Shown here piece after piece: positions 27,253 to 35,752 of a stretch of DNA of 49,824 bases. The notes beneath the pieces are model-generated. The model made no database searches and was not told where the DNA came from. It was given only the letters and a program-made list of their open reading frames with translations. The DNA is from Eutrophobius sp051275005 (lineage in GTDB: Bacteria > Pseudomonadota > Gammaproteobacteria > Eutrophobiales > Eutrophobiaceae). The stretch is taken from NCBI GenBank assembly GCA_051275005.1, contig JBNMOP010000006.1, positions 1 to 49,824 on the forward strand, given 5' to 3'. Numbering within the stretch: position 1 is the first letter of the stretch; the number at the start of each line of letters is the position of its first letter. The translations under genes were made by a program, and so were the position numbers.

Positions 27253-28545
27253 TTACTGTAACATGGAGAGTTCATTACCGTTATCACGACAAATACGTTC
27301 AAGTGATGGTGGGTCAATACTAATATGCATTATCCACCCCCCTTCACCATCATGAACTTCTTCTCGTACCGCTCCCTTTTCGAACAAGCTGGCCCTAAGT
27401 CGTCCTGCTTCCGCAGGTAAATGAATTTTAAATGTTTGTCTATCCGGTTTCAGATGATTTCTAATTAATTGTTTTAATAACTCTATACCTGATTCTGTTT
27501 CTGCAGATAACCAACACTTTGGTTGCTCATTCGGATTATCTTCAATCCTTGCCTCAATATACTCTGAGCCATCAATTTTATTAAACACCATTATTTGTGG
27601 GACATCTTCCGCGCCAATTTGTTCAACAACCTGGTTTACCTGCTCAATATGGTCATGACGTTGCTCATCAGTCACATCTACCACATGTAACAGGAGATCG
27701 GCAGATTTCACTTCTTCCAACGTGGCATGAAACGCCTGGATCAAATCATGGGGAATATGGCGAATAAAACCAACAGTATCGCTTATAATGATTTTAATCC
27801 CTGGAAACAGTTCTACTTTCCTCAGTGTAGGATCCAATGTTGCAAACAATTTGTTTGCTATAAATACATGTGCACCTGATAACGTATTAAATAATGTTGA
27901 TTTACCTGCATTGGTATAGCCAATTATAGAAATCACTGGTATTCCGGAACGCTGTCGCCATTTTCGTCCCTGAGAACGTTGATTTCTTACTTTTTCAAGC
28001 CGGTTATTGATGGTTTTAATACGTTTTCCGATCAAACGACGATCTGTTTCCAGCTGTGTTTCGCCGGGACCACGTAGTCCAATTCCACCTTTTTGTCTTT
28101 CCAGGTGAGTCCAGCCTCTAACAAGTCGTGTAGACAGGTGTTGTAACTGGGCGAGCTCTACCTGCAATTTTCCCTCATAACTCCTCGCTCGCTGCGCGAA
28201 TATATCAAGGATTAATCCAACTCTATCAAGTACCCGGCACTTAAACTCGCGTTCTAAATTTCGTTCCTGGGCAGGTGTCAATTCATGATTAAAAATAACC
28301 AGTTCTGCACAGTGAGTATTCACAACTTCTGAAATCTCGGCTACTTTACCTTTACCGACAAAAAACCTTGCATCCGGTTTATCTCGCTGACCAGCAATAA
28401 CAATATCTGATTTAAGTCCAGACGATTGAACCAATTGGATGAACTCGTTCAATTCTTCATCAAAACGTAGATTATGGAAGTTTATATGAACTAGTACTAC
28501 CCGAGGTACTTCGCTACTTACGACATCAATCAAATCAGCTAACAC
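27253..28545 (-). CDS. hflX: GTPase HflX
   Basis: A ribosome-binding GTPase that splits stalled or heat-stressed 70S ribosomes. The N-terminal HflX domain (DARFFVGKGKVAEI, ELTPAQERNLE) is followed by the signature helical hairpin ELAQLQHLSTRLVRGWTHLE, GGIGLRGPGETQLETDRR, and the G domain with GYTNAGKST (about 207-215), FATLDPT, DTVGFIRHIPHDL and NKID. The length of 430 is usual. The best start is GTG at 28545, 9 bases after the hfq stop, with no clear ribosome site. This suggests translation coupled to hfq. Confidence 0.95.
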   Translation of the reverse strand: MLADLIDVVSSEVPRVVLVHINFHNLRFDEELNEFIQLVQSSGLKSDIVIAGQRDKPDARFFVGKGKVAEISEVVNTHCAELVIFNHELTPAQERNLEREFKCRVLDRVGLILDIFAQRARSYEGKLQVELAQLQHLSTRLVRGWTHLERQKGGIGLRGPGETQLETDRRLIGKRIKTINNRLEKVRNQRSQGRKWRQRSGIPVISIIGYTNAGKSTLFNTLSGAHVFIANKLFATLDPTLRKVELFPGIKIIISDTVGFIRHIPHDLIQAFHATLEEVKSADLLLHVVDVTDEQRHDHIEQVNQVVEQIGAEDVPQIMVFNKIDGSEYIEARIEDNPNEQPKCWLSAETESGIELLKQLIRNHLKPDRQTFKIHLPAEAGRLRASLFEKGAVREEVHDGEGGWIMHISIDPPSLERICRDNGNELSMLQ

Positions 28546-28554
28546 CCATAAGGT

Positions 28555-28797
28555 TTAAACATTCTCAGAATCATCATCAGCACGTGGCATTTTAACGTTA
28601 CGTGTGGGAACAATAGTAGATACAGCATGTTTATAGACCAACTGACTCACTGAATTTTTTAGCAAGATTACAAACTGGTCAAATGACTCTACCTGACCCT
28701 GGAGCTTGATTCCATTTACCAAATATATGGCGACTGGAATTCTGTCTTTGCGTAAGGCGTTAAGAAAGGGATCCTGCAGAGTGTGCCCCTTACTCAT
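28555..28797 (-). CDS. hfq: RNA chaperone Hfq
   Basis: A hexameric Sm-like protein that pairs small RNAs with mRNAs. The 80-residue sequence shows the Sm1 region GHTLQDPFLNALRKDRIPVAIYLVNG and the Sm2 motif with YKHAVSTIVP, and conserves the proximal-face residues (QDPFLN and YKHA). The C-terminal tail is short (about 12 residues) and acidic. AAGGAG 8 bases before the ATG at 28797 fixes the start; the frame upstream of it is not conserved in character. It sits between miaA and hflX, as in Escherichia coli. Confidence 0.98.
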   Translation of the reverse strand: MSKGHTLQDPFLNALRKDRIPVAIYLVNGIKLQGQVESFDQFVILLKNSVSQLVYKHAVSTIVPTRNVKMPRADDDSENV

Positions 28798-28902
28798 GAT
28801 ATTTCTCCTTTTTCTATTATTATTTTGGTATTTTAATTTTTGTTTGTATCTTCCATGATCGTCATTCCATGACGTCAAGATTCTCCTTATTTGTTAATTA
28901 TA

Positions 28903-29865
28903 TTATATTCTGCTCGTAGTAGTGGTATCGAACTGAATATAATTGAGTAATAAATCTAATAATTCTGGTTTGTTACTATCAATCCACAGGGCGTTTGCCT
29001 CGGATCTAAACCATGTTAGTTGTCGTTTAGCCAACTGACGCGTTGCTATAATTCCTTTATTTATCATATCATTATAGCTTATCTCTCTATCAAGATATGA
29101 CCAAACTTGTCGATATCCAACCATTCGCATAGATGGCAAATTTGCATTTATGTCTTCCTGTTCATATAACGCCTTAACTTCTTCAATTAAACCATCCTTT
29201 ATCATTTGCAGAAACCGTTTTTCTATTGTTATATGTAGATTTTTTCGATTTTCAGGCGCAACAATGATTTTAATGACGGGTTGATTAAGGGATGATACAC
29301 GTCCCTCTGAATACAATTGTGTAGCTGATTTTCCTGTAATTTCATATATTTCCAATGCACGCTGTATACGTTGTGGATCGTTTTTATGGATGCGTTCAGC
29401 TGAGTCAGGATCAATTTCAGCAAGTCGGGAGTACATATATTCCCAGCCAAATTCCCTGGCTTGTGACGCCAGTCGTGTACGGGTTGCGCTGTCCGTAGAG
29501 GGTAATTCTGAAAACCCCTGTTCAAGCGCACGAAAATACATTCCAGTGCCACCAACTAATAATGGAATTCTATTATTGGATTGAATCGCCTTGATTTCAA
29601 TTAATGCATCACAAACAAATTTTCCTGCCGAATAGGTATCTATTGGATTACATATATCAATTAATCTATGGGGGGCAATTTTTTGAATATCGATAGATGG
29701 TTTTGCAGTGCCAATATCAAGTCCACGATAAACCATAGCAGAGTCAACACTAATAATATCTGCAGGTAATGATTTCACAAGGTCTATTGCAATTGAAGTT
29801 TTACCGCTAGCAGTGGGGCCCATTAAAAAAATTACCGGCGCCTGATTGTTTTTTATATTTCTCAT
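28903..29865 (-). CDS. miaA: tRNA dimethylallyltransferase MiaA
   Basis: It transfers a dimethylallyl group to N6 of A37 in tRNAs reading codons that begin with U. The P-loop GPTASGKT is at 16-23, followed by DIISVDSAMVYRGLDIGTAKP, PHRLIDI and LLVGGTGMYFRAL. The C-terminal half shows MRMVGYRQVW and TRQLAKRQLTWFR. The length of 320 is normal. Its ATG overlaps the mutL stop by four bases (ATGA), indicating coupled translation. Confidence 0.97.
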   Translation of the reverse strand: MRNIKNNQAPVIFLMGPTASGKTSIAIDLVKSLPADIISVDSAMVYRGLDIGTAKPSIDIQKIAPHRLIDICNPIDTYSAGKFVCDALIEIKAIQSNNRIPLLVGGTGMYFRALEQGFSELPSTDSATRTRLASQAREFGWEYMYSRLAEIDPDSAERIHKNDPQRIQRALEIYEITGKSATQLYSEGRVSSLNQPVIKIIVAPENRKNLHITIEKRFLQMIKDGLIEEVKALYEQEDINANLPSMRMVGYRQVWSYLDREISYNDMINKGIIATRQLAKRQLTWFRSEANALWIDSNKPELLDLLLNYIQFDTTTTSRI

Positions 29866-31598
29866 TCAGTTACTAGATTCATTAAATCAATTTCCGAAAG
29901 AGTATTCCAGAGAGCGCCGTATTTTTGATTTAAATAAGGCAATTTAAGGTTAGCCATTAACGATAATTCGTCGTGTATATCGTTCAAAGATAATTGATAA
30001 TTTTCATCTGACGAGGCGATTTCTACTAATATTTTCAAAAATTCTTGCTCGACATCCTCAGTGTTTTGTTTTAGAACAGGTATCGATTCTGTGATCTTTA
30101 CTAATAGTTTATTAATATTTAACTCTGGTATTAATGAAGGTATGCTCCTGACTGATATTGTTTGTGGCCCTGACTGCAATAACATTAATCCCAGACGATC
30201 AAGAATTTTCTGATATGTCATAAGCTCTGATATTACGTTTTTATTAAAGCTTAACATCACTGGAACCAGCAATGGCCTTTGCAAAATATTATTAACTTGT
30301 AACTCATAACAAAGACGTTCATTCAAATAATGACGTTTCAGACTTCTGAAATTTATTATTCTGATATCATTACCATGCATTGTTAATATAAATTTATTAT
30401 GTAAAACTGCAAAAGGAATTCCAAAAGGTTTTGCAGTTACTTTACCTGCTGATTTGTTATCAACCGAGGCTTCATACAAAGACTTTAAATCCTTTATATT
30501 TACCTCAGACTCGTGAGCTAGAACACTTCTGTTTGTATAATTATTACTATCACTGCCTTCAAGTTTTAACCCAACCTGATCATGAGCGAGCTTTCTGGCT
30601 GCCTGATTCAAAACGGCATAGATAAAATCATGAATTTGTCTTGGAGATTTAAACCTTACTTCCTGTTTTGTTGGATGAACATTAACGTCAACTGATGATG
30701 GGTCGATAAAAATATGCAATACATAACTTGGAAATCTCGCATCTGGGATGATTTCATTCATCACCTTACGAATAGCATGATTGATGCGTTTATCCTTTAT
30801 AATCCTGTTATTTAAATACAAATATTGTCTGTCTGACTGGCTCCTTGCGGTGCTAGCTCCGCCCATCCAACCCCACAGATGTAAATCATCAATCCGACTA
30901 TCAATATGCCATGAATTTTTATAGTAGCTACTACCCATGATAGAAGATATTCGCATTTCATAATCAGATTCTACTTTTGGACAATTCAGTATAAGTTTTT
31001 CGTTATGGTAAAAACGAAAGTCTATATCAAATCGACTTAATACAAATCGCTTTATTATTTCTTGTATATGAATAAACTCCGTTTTAACTGATCGCAAAAA
31101 ATTACGTCTTGCTGGCACAGGTTGAAATAATTTATATACTTCTACCGTAGTACCCATTTCTCGTGCTGTAGGTAATAATTCTGTGTCACTGGTATATGGA
31201 TTAAATGTTAGTTTGCTACCAATCTCTCCTCTTGCTGTGCATGAAGTTATGCAAAAATCTGAGACAGAGGCAATACTAGAAAGGGCTTCTCCCCTAAATC
31301 CAAGGCTACTAATTGTGGCAAGTTCTTTTAGTGAAGAAAGCTTGCTGGTGGAGTGCCTGAGAATTGCAAGTCCCATATCCTCAGAATGAATTCCGTATCC
31401 ATTATCGCTGATGATTATTTTTTCAGTTCCACCACCAAATATATCAATTTTGATACTACTAGCATTTGCATCAATTGCATTTTCTATTAATTCCTTTACT
31501 ACGGACGAAGGTCTCTCAATAACTTCGCCTGCAGCAATTTGATTTATCAACGAACCGGATAACCTGGTAATGCGAGGAGGTAAAAATTTTTCTATCAT
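29862..31598 (-). CDS. mutL: DNA mismatch repair protein MutL
   Basis: A GHKL-ATPase that links MutS to downstream repair. N-terminal motifs: LINQIAAGEVIERPSSVVKEL, DNGYGI, STSKLSSLKEL, GFRGEALSSIASV. The C-terminal domain begins near PFGIPFAVLHNKFIL and lacks the endonuclease motif DQHAxxER; the equivalent stretch reads NFRSLKRHYLNERL. By family knowledge this is the type that depends on the separate nuclease MutH. At 578 residues it is a little shorter than Escherichia coli MutL. A GTACAG-GA-CTGTAC palindrome lies 16-29 bases before the start. Confidence 0.97.
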   Translation of the reverse strand: MIEKFLPPRITRLSGSLINQIAAGEVIERPSSVVKELIENAIDANASSIKIDIFGGGTEKIIISDNGYGIHSEDMGLAILRHSTSKLSSLKELATISSLGFRGEALSSIASVSDFCITSCTARGEIGSKLTFNPYTSDTELLPTAREMGTTVEVYKLFQPVPARRNFLRSVKTEFIHIQEIIKRFVLSRFDIDFRFYHNEKLILNCPKVESDYEMRISSIMGSSYYKNSWHIDSRIDDLHLWGWMGGASTARSQSDRQYLYLNNRIIKDKRINHAIRKVMNEIIPDARFPSYVLHIFIDPSSVDVNVHPTKQEVRFKSPRQIHDFIYAVLNQAARKLAHDQVGLKLEGSDSNNYTNRSVLAHESEVNIKDLKSLYEASVDNKSAGKVTAKPFGIPFAVLHNKFILTMHGNDIRIINFRSLKRHYLNERLCYELQVNNILQRPLLVPVMLSFNKNVISELMTYQKILDRLGLMLLQSGPQTISVRSIPSLIPELNINKLLVKITESIPVLKQNTEDVEQEFLKILVEIASSDENYQLSLNDIHDELSLMANLKLPYLNQKYGALWNTLSEIDLMNLVTE

Positions 31599-31613
31599 AA
31601 AACTAGATTAGCC

Positions 31614-31627
31614 GTACAGGACTGTAC
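31614..31627. repeat. Palindrome in the mutL leader
   Basis: GTACAG (31614-31619) and CTGTAC (31622-31627) are perfect inverted copies around GA. They lie 16-29 bases upstream of the mutL ATG in the 148-base gap after amiB. It may be an operator or an RNA hairpin near the ribosome site. Nothing in the sequence decides between these. Confidence 0.4.
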
Positions 31628-31746
31628 AGTGAAGTACTATTTTAGTTAGCCAATTTAGAAAACCAATTGAAATTTGAATACAAAATAATTTTAAAGGTAA
31701 ATTCAGGCAAGGTACCCGGCATCTAATAGCACATAAAATCTGCGAT

Positions 31747-33054
31747 TCAGCTTCCGCGAACAGGTATTATTAATTTCTGACCAATCTTGATTTTGTCGGT
31801 TTGCAGGCTATTTGCCTGGCGTAGGCTATGCAAACTCACCTGGTATCTTGTTGCAATCTCGGACAAAGTATCACCGCGACTAATCACATGTTCCGCAGAT
31901 TTACTCATTGAAATTAAAGTGTTTTCTGGAGCACTGCTCCTGAAGTAGCTTTCCAGTCCTGACAAAATTGCTTTTGCCATTGCGTCTTGATGTGCAGGAT
32001 TTTTCAGGTTCTTTTCTTCCTGGGGATTAGATATATAGGCCATCTCTATTAACATAGATGGAATATCTGGTGATTTCAATACGGCAAATGCCGCTGACTC
32101 GACCCTGGCTTTGTGTAATTTACCTACTGTTTTTAATCCTCCAAGCACCCTGTCTGCCACATCTATACTTGCTTCCAGACTTGCGGTTTGTGATAAATCC
32201 AGTAATACAGAGCGCAACACATCATCCTTATCATCCAGTTTTACCCCACCAATCAAGTCTGAGGCATTCTCTTTTTCTGCAAGTCTCTTGGCATGCTCAC
32301 TACTGGCACCTTTTTGTGAAAGTACATAAACAGAAGATCCGGACACCCTGGGATCAGTAAAGGCATCCGCATGGATAGATATAAATAGATCAGCGCTTGA
32401 TTTACGTGCTTTTTCAAAACGATCACGCAATTTAACATAGTAATCGCCTTCTCTAATTAGTACTGCTCGCATGCCATGGACCTTATTAATTTTATTGGCA
32501 AGCTTCTTGGCCAAACTTAATGCAACATGTTTCTCATATGTACCTGCTGATCCTATTGATCCTGGATCTTCACCACCATGACCTGCATCTACTGCAATCA
32601 CGATGTCCCTGGCCACAGTTCCATTAATTTCTATTACATCAGATATTTTTTCTTCTTCAAGATTTGATGCCTCCTCTTCGGAGATATCAATCACCAAACG
32701 GTGACCATAGGATTCATTGGGAGCAAGGTCAAAACTTTTTGATAGTGCAAATTTTTTCAGATCAAATACGACTCTCAATGTATTTTCGTGATTTGCACTT
32801 CGTACCAGTCTGATATACCGATCAGCATCAGTTGGTTGGATCAGATCAATATTAAGTGTGGTATTTGGTATATCGATAACCGTCCTGAATGGATCGGTTA
32901 AATTGGTTAATCTGTGCTCAGCAGGCCCACTAAGATCAAAAACAATACGAGTATTTTCTGGTGCTGCCCAAATACGGACATTTTCAATTTCCACGGGTGC
33001 TGCATACAGCCAGCTTGATAAACCCATAATACCGATAAAAATAAGTATACGCAT
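31747..33054 (-). CDS. amiB: N-acetylmuramoyl-L-alanine amidase (AmiB type) with AMIN and LysM
   Basis: A periplasmic zinc amidase that cleaves the stem peptide from septal peptidoglycan during cell separation. Signal peptide (about 1-18), AMIN domain (20-125), amidase_3 catalytic domain with IVIAVDAGHGGEDPGSIG (zinc His and Glu), SADLFISIHADAF and PSMLIEMAYISNPQEE, then a C-terminal LysM (HVISRGDTLSEIATRYQVS to KLIIPV). LysM is found in the Pseudomonas AmiB rather than the Escherichia coli one. The symbol is from synteny with tsaE and mutL; AmiC is the alternative name by sequence alone. Confidence 0.95.
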   Translation of the reverse strand: MRILIFIGIMGLSSWLYAAPVEIENVRIWAAPENTRIVFDLSGPAEHRLTNLTDPFRTVIDIPNTTLNIDLIQPTDADRYIRLVRSANHENTLRVVFDLKKFALSKSFDLAPNESYGHRLVIDISEEEASNLEEEKISDVIEINGTVARDIVIAVDAGHGGEDPGSIGSAGTYEKHVALSLAKKLANKINKVHGMRAVLIREGDYYVKLRDRFEKARKSSADLFISIHADAFTDPRVSGSSVYVLSQKGASSEHAKRLAEKENASDLIGGVKLDDKDDVLRSVLLDLSQTASLEASIDVADRVLGGLKTVGKLHKARVESAAFAVLKSPDIPSMLIEMAYISNPQEEKNLKNPAHQDAMAKAILSGLESYFRSSAPENTLISMSKSAEHVISRGDTLSEIATRYQVSLHSLRQANSLQTDKIKIGQKLIIPVRGS

Positions 33055-33076
33055 ATTGATAATTGTTACTTAAATT

Positions 33077-33122
33077 CCTGATGATTACACTAATAATTTC
33101 AATTAATTATTAGGACATCAGG
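33077..33122. other. Long inverted repeat between tsaE and amiB
   Basis: CCTGATG (33077-33083) pairs with CATCAGG (33116-33122), and CTAATAATT (33090-33098) pairs with AATTATTAG (33105-33113). Together these give 16 base pairs with an asymmetric internal loop and a 6-base end loop. It lies 23 bases upstream of amiB. There is no uridine tract, so it is more likely a leader structure or binding site than a terminator. Confidence 0.5.
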
Positions 33123-33158
33123 CTATCCTACTGATTTAAAGGAATTTAATCAATTTTC

Positions 33159-33623
33159 TTATAGAAAATTATCTCTAGATACATTATTTATCAAAGCGTT
33201 AGCCTGTTGATTAAAGGCAGTAAATTTTATAATTCGACTGTCGAATTGATGCTCTAAAGTTAAAAGTAAATCTGGCTCACCGATATATCCGTATGCCTTT
33301 TCAGGCCATTCAATCAAACATATCGCATCTGCAGCCGGATATTCCCTGTATCCCATGGATTCCACTTCTTCTGGGTCGGAAATTCGATAGAAATCAAAAT
33401 GAAATATAGACAATGTTTCAAGCGAGTAAGATTCAACCAGCGTATAGGTAGGACTTTTTACCTTCCCTGAATAACCAAAACCGTGAAGAAACCCTCGTAC
33501 CAGGGTTGTTTTACCCGTACCTAACTCTCCACTAAGGAATATTTGCATACCGGCAAATGAAAAATTTGCCAGTCTTTTACCCAGGGCTTCCATTGCATCA
33601 GATGTGGAGATTATTAATTGCAT
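33159..33623 (-). CDS. tsaE: tRNA threonylcarbamoyladenosine biosynthesis ATPase TsaE
   Basis: The ATPase partner of TsaB-TsaD in making the t6A37 modification of tRNA. The 154-residue protein has the P-loop GELGTGKTT (32-40) followed by RGFLHGFGYSGKVKSPTYTLVESY, HFDFYRISDPEEVESMGYREY and CLIEWPEKA, all diagnostic. Its ATG overlaps the nnr stop by one base (TGATG). It lies 104 bases upstream of amiB, and a large inverted repeat is in that gap. Confidence 0.97.
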   Translation of the reverse strand: MQLIISTSDAMEALGKRLANFSFAGMQIFLSGELGTGKTTLVRGFLHGFGYSGKVKSPTYTLVESYSLETLSIFHFDFYRISDPEEVESMGYREYPAADAICLIEWPEKAYGYIGEPDLLLTLEHQFDSRIIKFTAFNQQANALINNVSRDNFL

Positions 33624-35125
33624 CAGTCAGGATTAACAAGTTGCTTTATATATGGCATCAGATCTAATGCCAACATCCCACGTTCACCACTCAGCGAACT
33701 TAACTCATCGGCTGCTCGAGCATGGAGACATACACCATATCCTGCAGCATCAATTAGCGTTATATTTTGTGCTATTAATCCAGTAATTATACCGGTCAAC
33801 ACATCACCCATTCCTCCACAGGCCATACCTGGATTCCCTTCTGAACAAATATACGTTTGTCCGCTTTCTCCTGTAATAATTGTGCCAGGACCTTTCAACA
33901 CAATAACCCCGCCAAATTTTTCCTGTAATGCAGTTGCTGAGCCTAATCGATTTGATTGAATATCTTCAACTTTACAATTTAATAATCGTGCAGCCTCCCC
34001 GGGATGAGGGGTCAAGACCCAATTATCACGCTGAATTGGCTCCTGGGCGAGAATGTTTAGTGCATCTGCATCAACAACCAGAGGAAAATTGGTATCTAAC
34101 ACACTGGAAAAAAGTGACTGCGACCATTGAGATTGTCCAAGACCAGGGCCAATTGCAATGACTGTAGCGCGATTCAATAATGAGTGCATTTCAGCAGCAT
34201 TGTTCACGCCCGATGCCATAAGTTCTGGTCTGGAAGACGGAATAGTTAGAGCATGTTCAGGTCGGGTTGCAATACTAACCAGACCTGTGCCTGTCCTGGC
34301 AGCAGCTTCACCACACAACCGTATAGCGCCTGCCATACCATAATCACCACCGACGATTAGCGCATGTCCATAGTGTCCCTTATGGCTTGTACGAGAACGT
34401 CGTGGCAAAAGATGACTATAACTGGATACATCTACAAGCCTGGATGACACCTTGACCGAATGATATACCTCCGTAGGAATTGATAAATCATCAAATATAA
34501 TATTACCTCGATACTCAGCCCCATGACCTATATACAACCCTTGTTTGTGTCCAATAAAAGTAATAGTAAGGTTCGCAAAGATTGCCAACTCCATAGGCAT
34601 GCCAGTATTGGCATTCAATCCTGAAGGGATATCAATGGATAGCACAGGCGAATCTGAATCATTTATCATATTAACCGCGGTGAGATAGTCTCCTTCCAGT
34701 CCTCGGTCAAGACCTGTACCCAATATTGCATCAACAATAACATCAGCTTCATTCAGCTCAACATCTGAGATAGATCGATGCACTGTGTGACCTGCGGACA
34801 AAAACCTTTGTGCAGCTATATGTGCGTCCCCTCGTAACTTATCTGGATCCGTTAATGCGACTAATTCAATTTGTTTGTTGTCGTCCAACGCACACCGTGC
34901 AACAACATAGCCATCTCCTGCATTATTACCGGCACCGCAAATTACGAAAATTTTCTCTGAATGCGGCCATGTTTTTTTTAAAACTTTCCAGGCTGCCTTA
35001 CCCGCTCTCTCCATAAGGTCTATGCCTGGAACTTTTTTTTTCTCAATAGTAATGTTTTCCAGTTCCCTCAACTGCTCGGTTGAGAATACGCTGCATGCAC
35101 CATCGGACAGATGATTTGTCACCAT
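33623..35125 (-). CDS. nnr: Bifunctional NAD(P)H-hydrate epimerase / ADP-dependent dehydratase
   Basis: It repairs hydrated NADH and NADPH. The N-terminal YjeF_N epimerase half (about 1-215) has GAGNNAGDGYVVAR, DAILGTGLDRGLEG and LSIDIPSGLNANTG. The C-terminal kinase-like dehydratase half has GGDYGMAGAIRLCGEAAARTG, GPGLGQS, DADALNIL, LTPHPGEAARLL, VLKGPGTII and NPGMACGGMGDVLTG. The length of 500 is that of the fused enzyme. Its start overlaps the orn stop and its stop overlaps the tsaE start, each by one base. The queG gene found between orn and nnr in Escherichia coli is absent here. Confidence 0.97.
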   Translation of the reverse strand: MVTNHLSDGACSVFSTEQLRELENITIEKKKVPGIDLMERAGKAAWKVLKKTWPHSEKIFVICGAGNNAGDGYVVARCALDDNKQIELVALTDPDKLRGDAHIAAQRFLSAGHTVHRSISDVELNEADVIVDAILGTGLDRGLEGDYLTAVNMINDSDSPVLSIDIPSGLNANTGMPMELAIFANLTITFIGHKQGLYIGHGAEYRGNIIFDDLSIPTEVYHSVKVSSRLVDVSSYSHLLPRRSRTSHKGHYGHALIVGGDYGMAGAIRLCGEAAARTGTGLVSIATRPEHALTIPSSRPELMASGVNNAAEMHSLLNRATVIAIGPGLGQSQWSQSLFSSVLDTNFPLVVDADALNILAQEPIQRDNWVLTPHPGEAARLLNCKVEDIQSNRLGSATALQEKFGGVIVLKGPGTIITGESGQTYICSEGNPGMACGGMGDVLTGIITGLIAQNITLIDAAGYGVCLHARAADELSSLSGERGMLALDLMPYIKQLVNPD

Positions 35126-35667
35126 CAGATATTAAAATAGTTTTCTCGATAAAAACGCAATTCCTCAATGGAATCTTTAATGTCATTGAGCGCCAGATGA
35201 CTGGAGTGCTTGGAAAACTGTTTTTTCTCAGGAGCCCATCTTTGTACTAGTTCTTTAAAACTGCTGACATCGAGGTTTCGGTAATGAAAGTAATTTTCAA
35301 GTTCAGGCATCAATCTATGCATAAATCTTCGATCCTGACATATGCTGTTGCCACACATCGGTGAGGTATTTTCAGGGACGTGTTGTCGTAAAAATGTGAG
35401 GGTTTTTGATTCAGCTTCTTGGCATGTAACCTGACTATTTTGAATTCGTGCAACCAGGCCAGATTTATTGTGTTGACTGGTATTCCACTCGTCCATAGCC
35501 AGTAAAGCAGCATTCTCTGTTTGAATTGCAAAAACAGGACCTTCTGCGATGATTTCAAGACTGGCATCGGTAATTACTGTGGCGATTTCAATGATATAAT
35601 CCGTGTCAGGATTTAGACCTGTCATTTCCAGGTCTATCCAGATGAGGTTGTCAGGAGATTGATTCAT
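35125..35667 (-). CDS. orn: Oligoribonuclease
   Basis: A DEDDh 3'-to-5' exonuclease that degrades the dinucleotides and short oligonucleotides left by other RNases, including pGpG from cyclic di-GMP turnover. WIDLEMTGLNPDTD carries the first Asp and Glu (12 and 14). CGNSICQDRRFMHRLMPELENYFHYRNLDVSS and HLALNDIKDSIEELRFYR provide the rest of the catalytic set. The length of 180 is normal. It is the first gene of the orn-nnr-tsaE overlapping unit and is divergent from the M48 protease gene. Confidence 0.97.
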   Translation of the reverse strand: MNQSPDNLIWIDLEMTGLNPDTDYIIEIATVITDASLEIIAEGPVFAIQTENAALLAMDEWNTSQHNKSGLVARIQNSQVTCQEAESKTLTFLRQHVPENTSPMCGNSICQDRRFMHRLMPELENYFHYRNLDVSSFKELVQRWAPEKKQFSKHSSHLALNDIKDSIEELRFYRENYFNI

Positions 35668-35752
35668 AATTTTTATTACATGTTTTTTTAATCATTCTAA
35701 CCTTAAACAATTATATTCGACATCTGAAAACAAAAAAATCAGGAATATTTTT

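Noticed and set aside
28798..28878. N-terminal extension of hfq
   Set aside because: The strong AAGGAG site fits the ATG at 28797, and Hfq proteins begin at MSKGHTLQ.
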